DNA of 64,000 bases from Pyrenopolyporus hunteri (lineage: Eukaryota > Ascomycota > Sordariomycetes > Xylariales > Hypoxylaceae), in the NCBI GenBank assembly GCA_902806595.1, contig CADCXC010000037.1, positions 1,302,001-1,366,000 of the forward strand, read 5' to 3'. The notes under the pieces were generated by a model that did not search any database, was not told the origin of the DNA, and saw only the letters and a list, made by a program, of their open reading frames with translations. Every line of letters starts with the position of its first letter. Positions within the stretch are counted from its first letter, which is position 1. Below, piece by piece: positions 10,292 through 20,687 of the stretch. Both the position numbers and the translations under genes were made by a program.

Positions 10292-11132
10292 TGCTGCACA
10301 TCATCCTCTGCTGCTGGGCTTTGTTTGAGTTGGGAGATTTACAACCTGAGAAATTTTCAAAACCCGCTGGCTTTTAAAGATAAAAACTAAGTGGGTCTGG
10401 GTCAGTACCTAGACTCCCCTCGGACTTACTCCGGCTACCCGCTACGCGGTCTCGCATAAGCACCTAAACGTACCTACCTAGCAGAAAGACGTCAAAAAAA
10501 GTGGCGCACTACCAAAACGCTTCAATTCCATCAATATCAAACCGTACTTTAATACTTTATCTTTAATCTCGAAAAACTATATTACTATCTTATTTTAAAA
10601 AATTATAAATTATTATATAAATTATAAATATGTTATAATAGTTAATTTTTAATATTTCATCTATTATTTAGGCGGATATGAATTTTATTATTTTAAGTCC
10701 CTTAGTATTTATTGTTACGGAGTGCGCCAGTTATTTTGACGTCCTCCTGCCTAGGTACCTACCTGTACGTATATGTAGGCGCATCCTTACCCCTAGTACG
10801 AATACGACATCCCTATCATGTTATATAATTACCCCTCCATCAACATCAACATCAACATCAACATCAACGTCAACATCAATGATACGTAAAAACGCGACGA
10901 TCTAGATCACCATGTATATCAGATAATTACCTACGTATCACGCTTGTAAAAGCACCCATCTCACCGAGACATGAGCGAATCAATGTGTTCCGCGGGTCAT
11001 ATATGCATATATTTGCTACCACGAAGGCGGCTTGTGTATCTAGGCCGACAATCCCTTACGATTGCTATTCGTCAGCTGCGTGGAAGTCAACATCTTTACA
11101 TCCACCACACTGAAGTACTCAAGACTTGAAAT
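10292..11132. other. Intergenic with a short AT-rich patch
   Basis: Promoter of the phosphatase gene and downstream side of THI4. Positions about 10530-10680 are strongly AT-rich, a possible small RIP-affected remnant. A 75-codon frame (10678-10905) comes from that patch and the simple repeat and is not called. Confidence 0.5.
10838..10880 (+). repeat. (CATCAA)n tandem repeat
   Basis: About seven 6-bp units with one C-to-G variant. Simple low-complexity repeat in intergenic DNA. Confidence 0.9.
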
Positions 11133-12216
11133 TTAAAAGGCGTTTTCCTTCTGACGCTGCTCGAAAACCTTCAGGGCTTCCTCGGCCGCCTTCACACCAG
11201 ATAGAGCCATAGCACTACATGCTGGTTAGCATCTCACCCCGTTTCTCGTGTTTAGTGAATTATATAATACTTACCCGAAGGTCGGGCCCATACGGTTCGC
11301 CCCATCGACCTCGCTGAGTTCCATGCCACCTACGATCAAGCCGGGTACGATCTCTCGGGTGCCCTTGACAATGGCGTCTTCGGCGGTGTTCATATCTAGA
11401 CCGCGCATGCCGCCGAGCTTCTCAAGCGCCTGCATGCTAACGAGTCGCTTGGCGCTGAAGGCGCCGAACGGTCCGTCGTGACCGGTGGTGCTGATGATGA
11501 CGGGCGCGTTGATGGTGCTAGGATCCATGCAAGACTGGTCGTCATGGTGCATCGCCACGAGAGTCCAGTTCGTGACTACGCCAGCAATTCGGATATTGCC
11601 AGACTCGTCACGGCGGGTGATGAGGTCCTCGACGGAAGTGGCATTGAAGAGCTTGACGTTGGGGAAAGACAAAACTTTCGACAGCAGAGTCGAGGTGAAT
11701 AGGGCAGCATGCTTAACCACAACGTAAGCTCCCTCGTCCTCATAGGGGACCCCGAGGTCGTTCAAGAAGTCATCAGCAGGCTTGCGCATCACCATAGCGC
11801 TAAACAGCTGGCCTCCAAGCCAGGCACCGCCACCTACATGAAATGTAAGTCTAATTGCTCGATCGAGTACTCATAAAGTGATTGAACATACCGGGTGAGA
11901 CGCTTGCTTCGATGATCGCAATCTTCAAGTCAGGACGAGCCTTAGCGAGGGTGTAAGCAGTGCTGAGACCGCACGATCCTGCGCCGATGATGACGATGTC
12001 GGATTCGGCGTAGTTGTCGAGATCCTGAAAGTATCGTCGAGACATGGCACGGGCAACCTGAGACTCCCTGATGGGGTGGAAAGTGAAGTCTTTCCATTTT
12101 CCCTCGAGCACCTGAGCACCTCCGGCGGCGCTGAGTTTACCATTTCCAACGGGAATGCCACCCTTATGAGGGAGCGTGGTAGGCTCAACGACTTCGATGG
12201 TTGCAGACGGTGCCAT
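11133..12216 (-). CDS. thi4: Thiamine thiazole synthase (THI4 family)
   Basis: Three exons: 12216-11892, 11833-11275 and 11214-11133; 321 residues; introns of 58 and 60 nt. The enzyme makes the thiazole half of thiamine from NAD and glycine. Seen: the Rossmann NAD motif DIVIIGAGSCGLSTAYTLAK, the GGGAWLGGQLFSAMVMRKPA segment, TTGHDGPFGAFSAKRL, and the C-terminal LIVGGMELSEVDGANRMGPTF. The Cys in HHDDQSCMDPSTINAP is the residue that in yeast Thi4 gives up its sulfur, so this should be the single-turnover (suicide) form, where one protein makes one thiazole. Length and motifs are complete. Expression is very probably controlled by the TPP riboswitch in its leader. Confidence 0.96.
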
Positions 12217-12242
12217 TTTAGTTTTGGTTCAAATGAGTTTTT

Positions 12243-12497
12243 CTAGAACCCGTTAGTTCACGCACATAGGGGCAAAAGGGGATAACATCGAGAGCATGAT
12301 CCTTTCGCTGGTATTATCCAGATCAAGTATTCGGCCGTATAATCTCAGAACGAGCTCCGCGTTTCGTCCCGCCCTCCGCGTATCTCCGCACGCTTCACCC
12401 GGAAATATGATTTCCGAATGGGCACGGTTGGATACACTTCAGAGGCGGGACGCGGAGACCCGAACACCGGCTCATGGCTCATCTCAGATTATTTTAC
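12243..12497 (-). other. Predicted 5' UTR intron of THI4 carrying the riboswitch
   Basis: The 3' end is clear: branch site GAACTAACG at about 12250-12257 and acceptor TTCTAG ending at 12243, 26 bases before the start codon. The 5' end is uncertain; AG|GTAAAA at 12497 is one candidate donor upstream of the aptamer. In known fungal cases ligand binding changes which 5' splice site is used. Confidence 0.5.
12294..12393 (-). promoter_or_regulatory. TPP riboswitch aptamer in THI4 leader
   Basis: On the minus strand, about 80 bases before the THI4 start codon, the conserved TPP-aptamer parts appear in order: CTGAGATTATACGGCC, then the almost invariant fungal block ACTTGATCTGGATAATACC followed by AGCGAAAGGATCATGC. 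P1 can pair as GCGTG with CATGC, closing about 100 bases. It sits in a leader intron of a thiamine-synthesis gene, the known place for eukaryotic TPP riboswitches, where TPP redirects splicing and lowers expression. Only the exact stem limits and the splice choice are inferred. Confidence 0.93.
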
Positions 12498-12499
12498 CT

Positions 12500-14646
12500 A
12501 ATGATGAGGGATTTTTTATTTTTTTTGATCAAGTGCAGTCTTTTGAAGTCTTGCTGGATAACCCATCTGAGGTCATGTTCCCTGTTGGCGGGGTTGCCAT
12601 CTTGACGCGTACCGAGTATCGGTCCTAGTCAAATGAATGGTTAGTATATAATCCCTTGGGCCAAGGAACAATAGGGACTTGGTATATCTACTACGAGGCG
12701 TACGGTTGATAGTATAGACGATATTTGCTTGAGCTAGTCACTGTCGGATGAGCGTGTGAAAAGAAGAGCAGATCCATCGCCCCCTTTCGAGGGGCTTAAC
12801 TCGAGATCTTTATACTCATCGTGAAGCGGGGTAGAGTCGGGTAGTGTCGTCATACTAACCACAAGCAACCGAGAGTCGGCCCTTAGGGTTCAACGATATC
12901 TACGGATATATTAAACTGTTTCTATGCATCTCATCGCCGATTCTCGCCGGCACACGACCGTAAAACTTATTAATGATTGCTACCGTGGTGGGGCCCCCTT
13001 AGGTATGTGCCACTTTGACGATCAGGACGCATATGCTAATAGGGCTGATCGGCCATGACGCTGGATTATACCGTTCTGGCTCCAACGAAACTAACGTAGA
13101 TCCCTTTAACGCTCTGGCTACGCGAATATTCAAGCCATTTATCCGGACGAAATCTCGGCTAGACGCTAGTCCCCTATATGATCCTACAAGAGCTAGAAAA
13201 CGAGGTTTAGTGCGTCGGAGGTTTACCCTATAATGCGCCAATCAGTCTCTTCCTTTTAGCAAACCAGCTATTATGGGTCTTACATTTTGGGTATAGAGTT
13301 GAGGTATATTCTGCATATGTTAGTAAGAGCCCAGGTTAAGCCCCCCCACGAACCTCTCTATCGGCTCCAGCAGATAGTGCTAGTGATGTTCCGCGGAGTG
13401 TAACAGGAGGGCGGCGTCTGAACTAGGGTTCAATCTCTCGAGACCCTCGATAAAAGAAGTAACCCGACTATATAGGTTTCAACATCGTAATATTCTGCTA
13501 ATATTTAGGTCTTATGACCATAAAGGGTAGATCCATAACGTATTTGAGATCCGCCTCTCGAGTGGCGCCCTGGAGGATAAGACTGCTGAGAAATTAAGTC
13601 CCTCTATATAAAAATAAAAATTTCAACTGTAGAATGATGACTGGGTGGCATAAAAGTGGATGGGAAGAAGGGTGATAAGGCATTCATGAGTCTGATTAGA
13701 AAGCTCAAGCGATGCGGTCCTACGTTAGATCTAGTTAAGCAAAGTACTCTTTAATAGGGATGTAAGAGCACTGATTTACTCTAGCATATCTTCGTATTGC
13801 TGTAGACACGATATCGTCTAGCACAAAAGCACGCGAGGCGTCAAATTACTGTGAAATAATACCCCACAAAGCGGACTTGGGGTTATTTAGGTACTCTAGG
13901 AGTAGGAGTTGGGGCATCAAATCAAATGCTAATCTAGACCTAGGGAGAGGTTCCCGGGGATAGGGTCACCTTTAGGTACGTACGTACACGGGCGGGTAGG
14001 TACAAGTTTATAGGTGATAGCCCGGTAGGCGAACACTGGTGAGCTTCCAATCAACGTAACTACATGTACCACCACCTGGGCACCGGCTAGATGGGTACAT
14101 AGGTGGTAGGTAGCTACCGTCAGGGAGGTACCTAGGTAAGGTACCGCTTAGGGTTGTGCCGCCGAAACTTCTTTACCAGAGACCTCAGCTGGAGCTCAAG
14201 TGATAGGGACCGCTAAGCGCGAGTTACCGGAGCTGCCAGGCTGCAGGGATTAGCTACCTAGGGGGTGAGTACCTACCAAGGTACCTTGTAACGAACCTAT
14301 CTTTGGTGGGGTAATCTACTACCTCTTGCGCCATCGTTCGATCCAAAGCTTCTTATTTTTTTTCTTCCCTTTTTTTTTCACAATGCCGCTACCTTTGTTC
14401 GCCGCGAACACAACTAGGGTAGGCGCGTTCACCTTTTAGTTCCGCCTAGGATGCACTGATATCCTGCAAGACTTAGTACCTACTTAGTCGTCGATACGTT
14501 CTAATTTTCCTGCTCTTGTAACCATCCCCCACCTTCAACCTTCAACCTTCAATCGTCGACCCTCCACCAGGCTCGTCGACTTGTTCAACAACCGCTAATA
14601 CACTTAACAATAACCCATTGTCGTATCACGATCCCACGTCATCATC
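12500..14646. other. Long intergenic region with microsatellites
   Basis: Promoter side of THI4 and of frataxin (divergent). Frames of 72-80 codons occur on both strands at the same place (12999-13241) and look accidental; a decayed gene cannot be excluded. From about 13970 to 14300 there are dense GGTAC, CCTAGGTA and GGTAGG motifs, and a T-rich tract lies at 14350-14380. Confidence 0.45.
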
Positions 14647-15267
14647 ATGATTCGTGCCAACCTTATGATTCTGGGCCGAAGTGCCACTACAGCGGCACGT
14701 CGCGCGGTTCTCCCCGGCGCGACCCGCGGACTCACGTCTCTTCTCGTGTCCCACCGTCTCCCGCGCCAGCTTGTGCCGACACGTCAGTTCTCCGTGTCCT
14801 CGCCCGTCTCGAAGCCGGCACCTTCCAACATCAAGGCCGCGGGAATCACCGACGCCGAGTACCACGAGCTGGCTGACAGCTATCTCGAGGTTGTACTCGC
14901 CAAATACGAGGAGCTGCAGGACGAGCGCGGAGAGATTGACGTTGAGTTTAGTGTAAGTATTACCTAGCCTGTTCTGTTAATACGTCAACCTAACTCACCG
15001 ACGACGTGTCCCTAGTCTGGCGTTATGACCGTCAAGATCCCAGAGCTCGGAGTATATGTTATCAATAAGCAACCTCCCAACAAGCAAATCTGGCTCTCCT
15101 CTCCCGTCTCCGGTCCCAAGAGATACGATTACGTCATCACCAGTGAGGGACAAGATGCGAAGCAGGGTACCGGCAAGGGCGAGTGGATCTATCTTCGCGA
15201 CGGCACCTCTCTAAACGAGCTCCTCCTCAAGGAGACTGGCGTTTCAATCGACGGAGAATCCCAGTGA
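14647..15267 (+). CDS. yfh1: Frataxin (mitochondrial iron-sulfur cluster assembly)
   Basis: Two exons, 14647-14952 and 15016-15267, 185 residues; intron 63 nt with donor GTAAGT, branch CTAAC, acceptor CTAG, phase 0. The N-terminal 55 or so residues are rich in Arg and Ser with few acids, a typical mitochondrial presequence. The frataxin fold starts at ITDAEYHELADSYLEVVLAK, followed by the acidic ridge EELQDERGEIDVEFSS and GVMTVKIPELGVYVINKQPP, then NKQIWLSSPVSGPKRYDY. Frataxin works in the matrix as an activator of the Nfs1-Isu complex and in iron handling. The length is normal and all core motifs are present. Confidence 0.95.
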
Positions 15268-15821
15268 ACCGCTGAACAGTCGGCGAACTTCACTCTTGAA
15301 TCGCGAATTTACGCGCCATGGTGTTACTTCAAGGATACTGGTTGGTGATTTTAGGCAGGAGTTTGAGCTGGAACTGTACCATACGACGCATTTTGCATTG
15401 CAGGGCTGGAGTTTGGGCTTGATTGTGCTATACCACTCATCATCATACGCGTTACATGCGACACAAGAGTTACATTTGAGTTAATGAGACAACGTCGCGA
15501 ATGTTACTTTCAAGTTAATAGGAGCTGTGTACACTAGTTCTACCTACCTACCGAAGTCGTTCTTGCGGGCTAATATGCGGATCTGACTCTTTTTTCGTGG
15601 CTCTAGCACATAGCAACGGGACAGGGCCGTACGAACAGCCAACACCAATCCATCAGCTTTAGCATTTCCCACCGATCCCATCCTACCTGGGATATCAAAA
15701 CTCAACCTTGATCTCCTATCAGCTTAGGCACCCATACTACGATACTAACAGCAGCCTCTAACGCCAGCCTTCGCCAAATCGGCAATATTCGAATATCATA
15801 GGCTTCTATCCTAACTCGTAC
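15268..15821. other. Gap between frataxin and pseudogene
   Basis: Frataxin 3' UTR and sequence beyond it. A 62-codon frame at 15296-15484 has no support. Confidence 0.5.
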
Positions 15822-16680
15822 TTACAACCCGTTTAGCTCGCACTTAGGTTGGATTTCGTCCGACAAGACTTTAAAGTCCTAGCTCTCGTAGCTTTTCTAC
15901 ATTTCTCTCGTTTAAGGCAGCCCTAGATCCGCGTATAGTTTCGTAAAATATACATTAGCCTCCGCGTTTTGGGCCTGGAAGATTTCTCTTGGATTACTCG
16001 TCTAGGTAAAAAATAAAGTAACTGCTAAACTCGATGACCAGGAAAGGTTGAGCAATATTATAATTTGCTTCACGGGAGCGGCCGAGGAGACAGACAATAC
16101 TGGACCTCCCATCGATAGCAAGAAGCCATATCGTGCTTCTGGAGACTTCATCCCCATTATTAAAGCAAGTACGTTCTAAATCATTCTATTTCCCATGATG
16201 AGTGCTTCCACCTGCTGCCAGGCCGAACCGCGCATCGCTCTCCACCATCCGGGAGACTTACAGCTGACATTACCGAGGCCCAAACAAACGAGCTTAATTA
16301 TCTTTTTTCATATGAGGCGCTTTATAACCTATAGACCGAAGAACTCGTAAGTCATGTCATCTTCCAAAGTTGCCTCACCTCCTTAAATATAAGTCCCAGG
16401 TTCTCAGTAAGCTCTTCATAGTCCCATGCGGCCTGATTATCCTTGTCCACAATCTCTGACCAGTGATATGCTCAAAAGGGGTCCGTCCATCTCAAAAACT
16501 TGACATATTCCTACGAAGATTTGATGAAATCGGGCTTCTTACCTTGGACCTGTGGATTTTTTATCTGTATCGTGGCACCGTCGAAAAAATCGAGTAGTGA
16601 ACTGACCAGTGCCACTAGACTGCGCGAGCCGTCTTTCGATCCCTCTCGGATCGCTTTTCTTTCAAAACTTAACAGGATAG
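15822..16680 (-). pseudogene. SRR1-like protein relic
   Basis: The minus strand holds ordered pieces of one protein in different frames. The first, near 16615-16340, runs about 95 codons with two stops and reads LLDFFDGATIQIKNPQVQG, then FLRWTDPF, WSEIVDKDNQAAWDYEELTE and NLGLIFKEVRQLWK. The next, near 16300-16180, reads IIKLVCLGLGNVS and SAWQQVEALIMGN, like the (V/I)CxGLG motif of SRR1 domains. Last, about 15900-15822 has NVEKLRELGL and, in another frame, DFKVLSDEIQPKCELNGL, like the LxxLGFxVLS end of that domain. The internal stops are explained by C-to-T changes (CAG to TAG, CGA to TGA), so RIP or similar decay is likely. Not functional. Confidence 0.5.
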
Positions 16681-16699
16681 CTCATATTATTAAATAGGG

Positions 16700-19190
16700 T
16701 GGTGCTATACGAGGTCATTAACATACAGCCATGTGTATGGGTAGATATTCCCTGAGTGGTTTTATGTGACATGCTAGTGTTCTCTTCTAAGCCGAGGAAG
16801 TCGCTTTCCCTGAGCTCTTCGCAATAAGGAGATGCGAACGTATTTTTTTTTTTGGCCAGCTTTAGCCGCGACAACCACCTTATATCTACCCGAGGTACGA
16901 ACCTACCTACCTAGGTAGGATAGATATAGCACCTTTGAGCTTGAGTCCATAAAATTGGACATTTTTTTCTGTCTGTATTGTTTATATACCTCAATAGTAA
17001 AAGTGCCTAGTATTACGAAGGCAAAGACGCCCAATTACTTAAGGCGTGGAAATACTGAATGTGTTGGGCGGTGAGGAAATGGAAAAGGGGCGAGAGGGGT
17101 GACATTAGGTACCTAAAGACTGACTGACCTTACTAGCTACCCGCCTTCTGTTAGTTAGGTAAATAACTCGGCATCAGATTCTTCAGAACTTGTGCATATG
17201 TGTTGGATAAATCAAGGCTCGCTATACGAGTACGTTCTTGCTTTGATCAGTTGACCGAACAGTACGAATGACAATCCAACTAGAGCGAATTGGGTCCGAT
17301 TCTAGGACTGGTATTCTTATATGACAGGTTTATTCATTATGCAGTAAAGTAGTGTGTAGGAGTGGGTATTATTCCATTGTCATGGCAGGACGCCGTTGCC
17401 ACCAACCAAACTCCGTAATCGCTAATTATTCCAATACGGTCCTTTGTAAACGAGGTCTTCCGCTACTCCGGCGTTCATATCGACGAACCCTAAACACAAT
17501 TTTCAACGCCTTGATGCGTTGTCATAGCGGTTTTGCCATGCGGCTAGCCGGTGCTTCATAGACATCTTCGACTTCCCAGTTGCCACGCCGGTCACAAAAA
17601 ATCTTTGGATCTCGTCTGTCTCTTCGTTGGGGGCGCTGGTCGTGCCTTTGCCAGCTCGTAGTTGGTCGTGTGTCGAATAGGAGGAGCTTACAGTGTTAGT
17701 GAATGAAGTGTTGCGAGTGTTGATGTATGGGATATTTACCTTAGCATATATGAATAGGATGAGTTATGTTCGGATTTGATATCGGAGTTAAATGATTGAG
17801 AGCGCGAACATGACGACGAGCCTGCCATCTGCTATCAAACGAACAATAGAAAACATGGAAGTTTTATACGGTAGGTGATATGTCACCGATGTGCGCGTAA
17901 GTTTACGGGCGTATATATAGGCATATATCTAAGTAGAATAGACTATGTTGAGTATGTGTACGCGTGCGTGTATGAGCACACAAGTGTTGTAAGAATCGCA
18001 ATTGAGGACTTAGTATAGCTATTAGCGTGATGTTTCTAAATAGATATTTTTAACACAAAAAAAAAAATAAAAAATAAAAATAAAATAAAAATGAATAAAT
18101 AAATAAATGACTAGAGGAATTGCAGCTGTTATGTAGGCAGGTACACAAGCGTTCATCCACCCATCTCATCCCGGCGCGCGAACAAGTCTTGGCCTTATGT
18201 TTCTATCCCTACGCAAAGCGACCGCGATCATGGCGAAGATCAAAATGCAAGCGAGGTGTACGCCACGTCAATAAGGAAAAGTAGAAAAAGGTTAAGGTTA
18301 GAAGCTTGTCCGTTAAGGATTCTTTAATGGGTTAAGGATTCTTCAATGGAGGTGGGACGAACTCGGGTGTGACAGAGCTCAGGTGGGATGGGGATCGGGT
18401 TGGGTGGTAAATAGGGTGGGAAGTAAACAAGAAGTAGGTGAGAGGTGGGAGGTGGGACGGGTTTTGGGTGGATCAATTGTCGATTTTGACAAGCGTGTCT
18501 AGATATGGGGAGGTGGTATGGTAAAATCCTGATGGAGCACGGCAGGACAAGAGGTGACTCGAGGTTGTAAGGGGAAAAAAATGTCGTAAATGAAAGACAA
18601 GGTAACGGACGACGCCCAGAGCCGAGGAGTATCCAGGACTGGATGGTTGCCAGTCGGCGAAGATGAAGATGTGGCTTGCTAAGATGTGAATAGCATGTTA
18701 TGCAAGTATTAATATGCCAGATCTTGCCGATGTAACAACTGTATTAGAAAGAATGAGGGCAGTTGGTTGGACAGGCGGCTGCGAGCCTCCACCCTTCGTC
18801 ATAACGACCACTAACACTAACGAGGGTGCGCACAGTCTGGCGTGCTGGCGTCTTAAGAGCGGATAAGATTTGCGAAGCCGTGAGACATTCGTCTATGTAC
18901 GTAGGTAGCCACTGAACACCTCGGTCCGTGCCGGGACGGGGAAGCTAGAGATTGCCAAGCGAGGCTGTGGAGGAGGAGACAGAAGCTTGTTTCTGATCTA
19001 TGATTGCCAGTTGGGCCGCTGCCACGGGTTTGATACGATGGCGGTGATCATGTACGGCAGGATGTAAGACTCGAAAACGGTGCGGATTTGGACCAGTTTA
19101 GTCGTACCAGGTAAGCTTGAGTCGGCTTTATTAAATTACATGGAAGTCTTTCGGGTATTAATGACGAGGAAGATATATAGGTCCCGAAGG
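16700..19190. other. Gene-free flank of the transposon block
   Basis: No credible frame; the 69-codon frame at 17352-17561 has no pattern. CCTACCTAGGTAGG near 16905, an A-rich tract near 18057-18109 and purine-rich GGTGGGA repeats at 18340-18480 are the only notable features. Base composition is normal until about 19190, where the AT-rich block starts abruptly. Confidence 0.5.
18057..18109 (+). repeat. A-rich low-complexity tract
   Basis: An A-run broken by single T bases that grades into (AAAT)n. It could be a remnant poly(A) tail, but no LINE-like sequence is seen next to it. Confidence 0.8.
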
Positions 19191-19192
19191 TA

Positions 19193-19285
19193 GAAAATAA
19201 TAACGCACTTTATAACTTTATTTTCTACCAAATATAATTAAAAGATATACCCTTATATAAATTTATATATAAAGATATAAACCTT
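19193..19285 (+). repeat. Left terminal inverted repeat of outer transposon
   Basis: Pairs with 41047-41137 in reverse orientation. Differences are mostly transitions (G to A and C to T in this copy), plus a small indel. Confidence 0.65.
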
Positions 19286-20470
19286 CGATATAATGATAAA
19301 TTCGCCCCTTTTTAAATATCATTTTTTTTTAAAAAATTATATATATAATATAAAATTTTTAATTAATTATAAAATTTTTAATTTTAAAATTATTTAAATC
19401 GTAATTATATTAAAAAAAATAAATTTAAACGTTTAAATTAATTATATAAAAAAGTAACGTTTTATAAATATTTCGTCGTCGATAAAAATTTAAAAAAAAT
19501 TATTATATAAATAATATAATTTTATAATTCGAAAGTTATTATAAAAGTTTTTAATAAATTCGAATTAAAAATTTAATTATATTATATCGAAAAATTTTTT
19601 AAAAAATTAAAAATACGAAATTCGATATTATAAAAAATATAATTTCGAAATTACGTATATATAATTATTAAAAATTATTAGTTTTAATCGTATTTAAATT
19701 TAAAAAATTTTTATAAAATTTTTAACGTCGAAAAAAAAAAAAATACAACGGTTATATATAAATAAATCTTTTAAAAATCGAAGCTATATTATTTTTTTTA
19801 AATATAAATCGATTAAATCGTTAAATTTTTTAATTAAATTTTTAATATTTAATTTTTAAAATTTTTTAATACGATTTTACGATAATTAATCGTATTTTAA
19901 AAAAATTAAAATTCGAAAAAAAAATTAAAAATTATACGAAATTTTTATTAAATTTTAAAAATGAAAAATATCGTATTAAATTATATTAAAAATTTTTAAA
20001 ATATTAATTTATATTAAAAATATAATTAAAAAAAAATTTTATATTTAACGATAAAATTTATTATACGAATTAATTATATTTTCGAAAGTTTATTACGATA
20101 TATTAATTAAAATTTAAAGATTTTTTCGAATTTTTTCGCGATTAAAATTATAATAAATAAATATTTTAAAAATTATTTTAAAATAAAATAAAAAGTTTTT
20201 ATTATATATAATTTAAAAATTAAAGTAAAATTATAATTAAATAATATTACGAAACGATTTTATTAAAAATAAAAATATTTTTAAATAATTTATTTATACG
20301 AACCGTTTTTTAATACGATAAAATTTTTTTTTATATCGTTAAAAAAATTTTTAAAAAATTAAATCGTTTAAAAATTTATATAATCGAATAACCGTCGAAT
20401 AATTTTAATTTAAATTTTATCGAAAACGTATAAATATAAATAAAAAATTAATTAAAATTAAATTACGATT

Positions 20471-20687
20471 TATTAATAAATATATACGTAAATAAAATAA
20501 AAAAATAATAATAAAAATAATCGTAATAAAGTGAGATTTAATGTTATATAAATTATTTAAAAAGGAAAAAATATTTAATAAAAAAATTATAAAAAAGGTT
20601 TTTTTTATATAAACGAAAATATATAAGTATTTTTTTTTTTAAAATATATATTACGAAATAATATATATATAAATTAATTAACTATTA
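20471..20687. repeat. LTR of element A, left copy
   Basis: Begins TATTAATAAATATATACG and ends TTAATTAACTATTA. This copy keeps G (GTGAG, AAGG) where the right copy has A, and has T where the right copy keeps C. Confidence 0.85.

Noticed and set aside
12296..12628. 110-codon plus-strand frame
   Set aside because: It is the antisense shadow of the TPP riboswitch and THI4 leader.
12999..13241. 80- and 72-codon frames on opposite strands
   Set aside because: Coincident open frames on both strands without domain pattern or splice sites are typical of chance.
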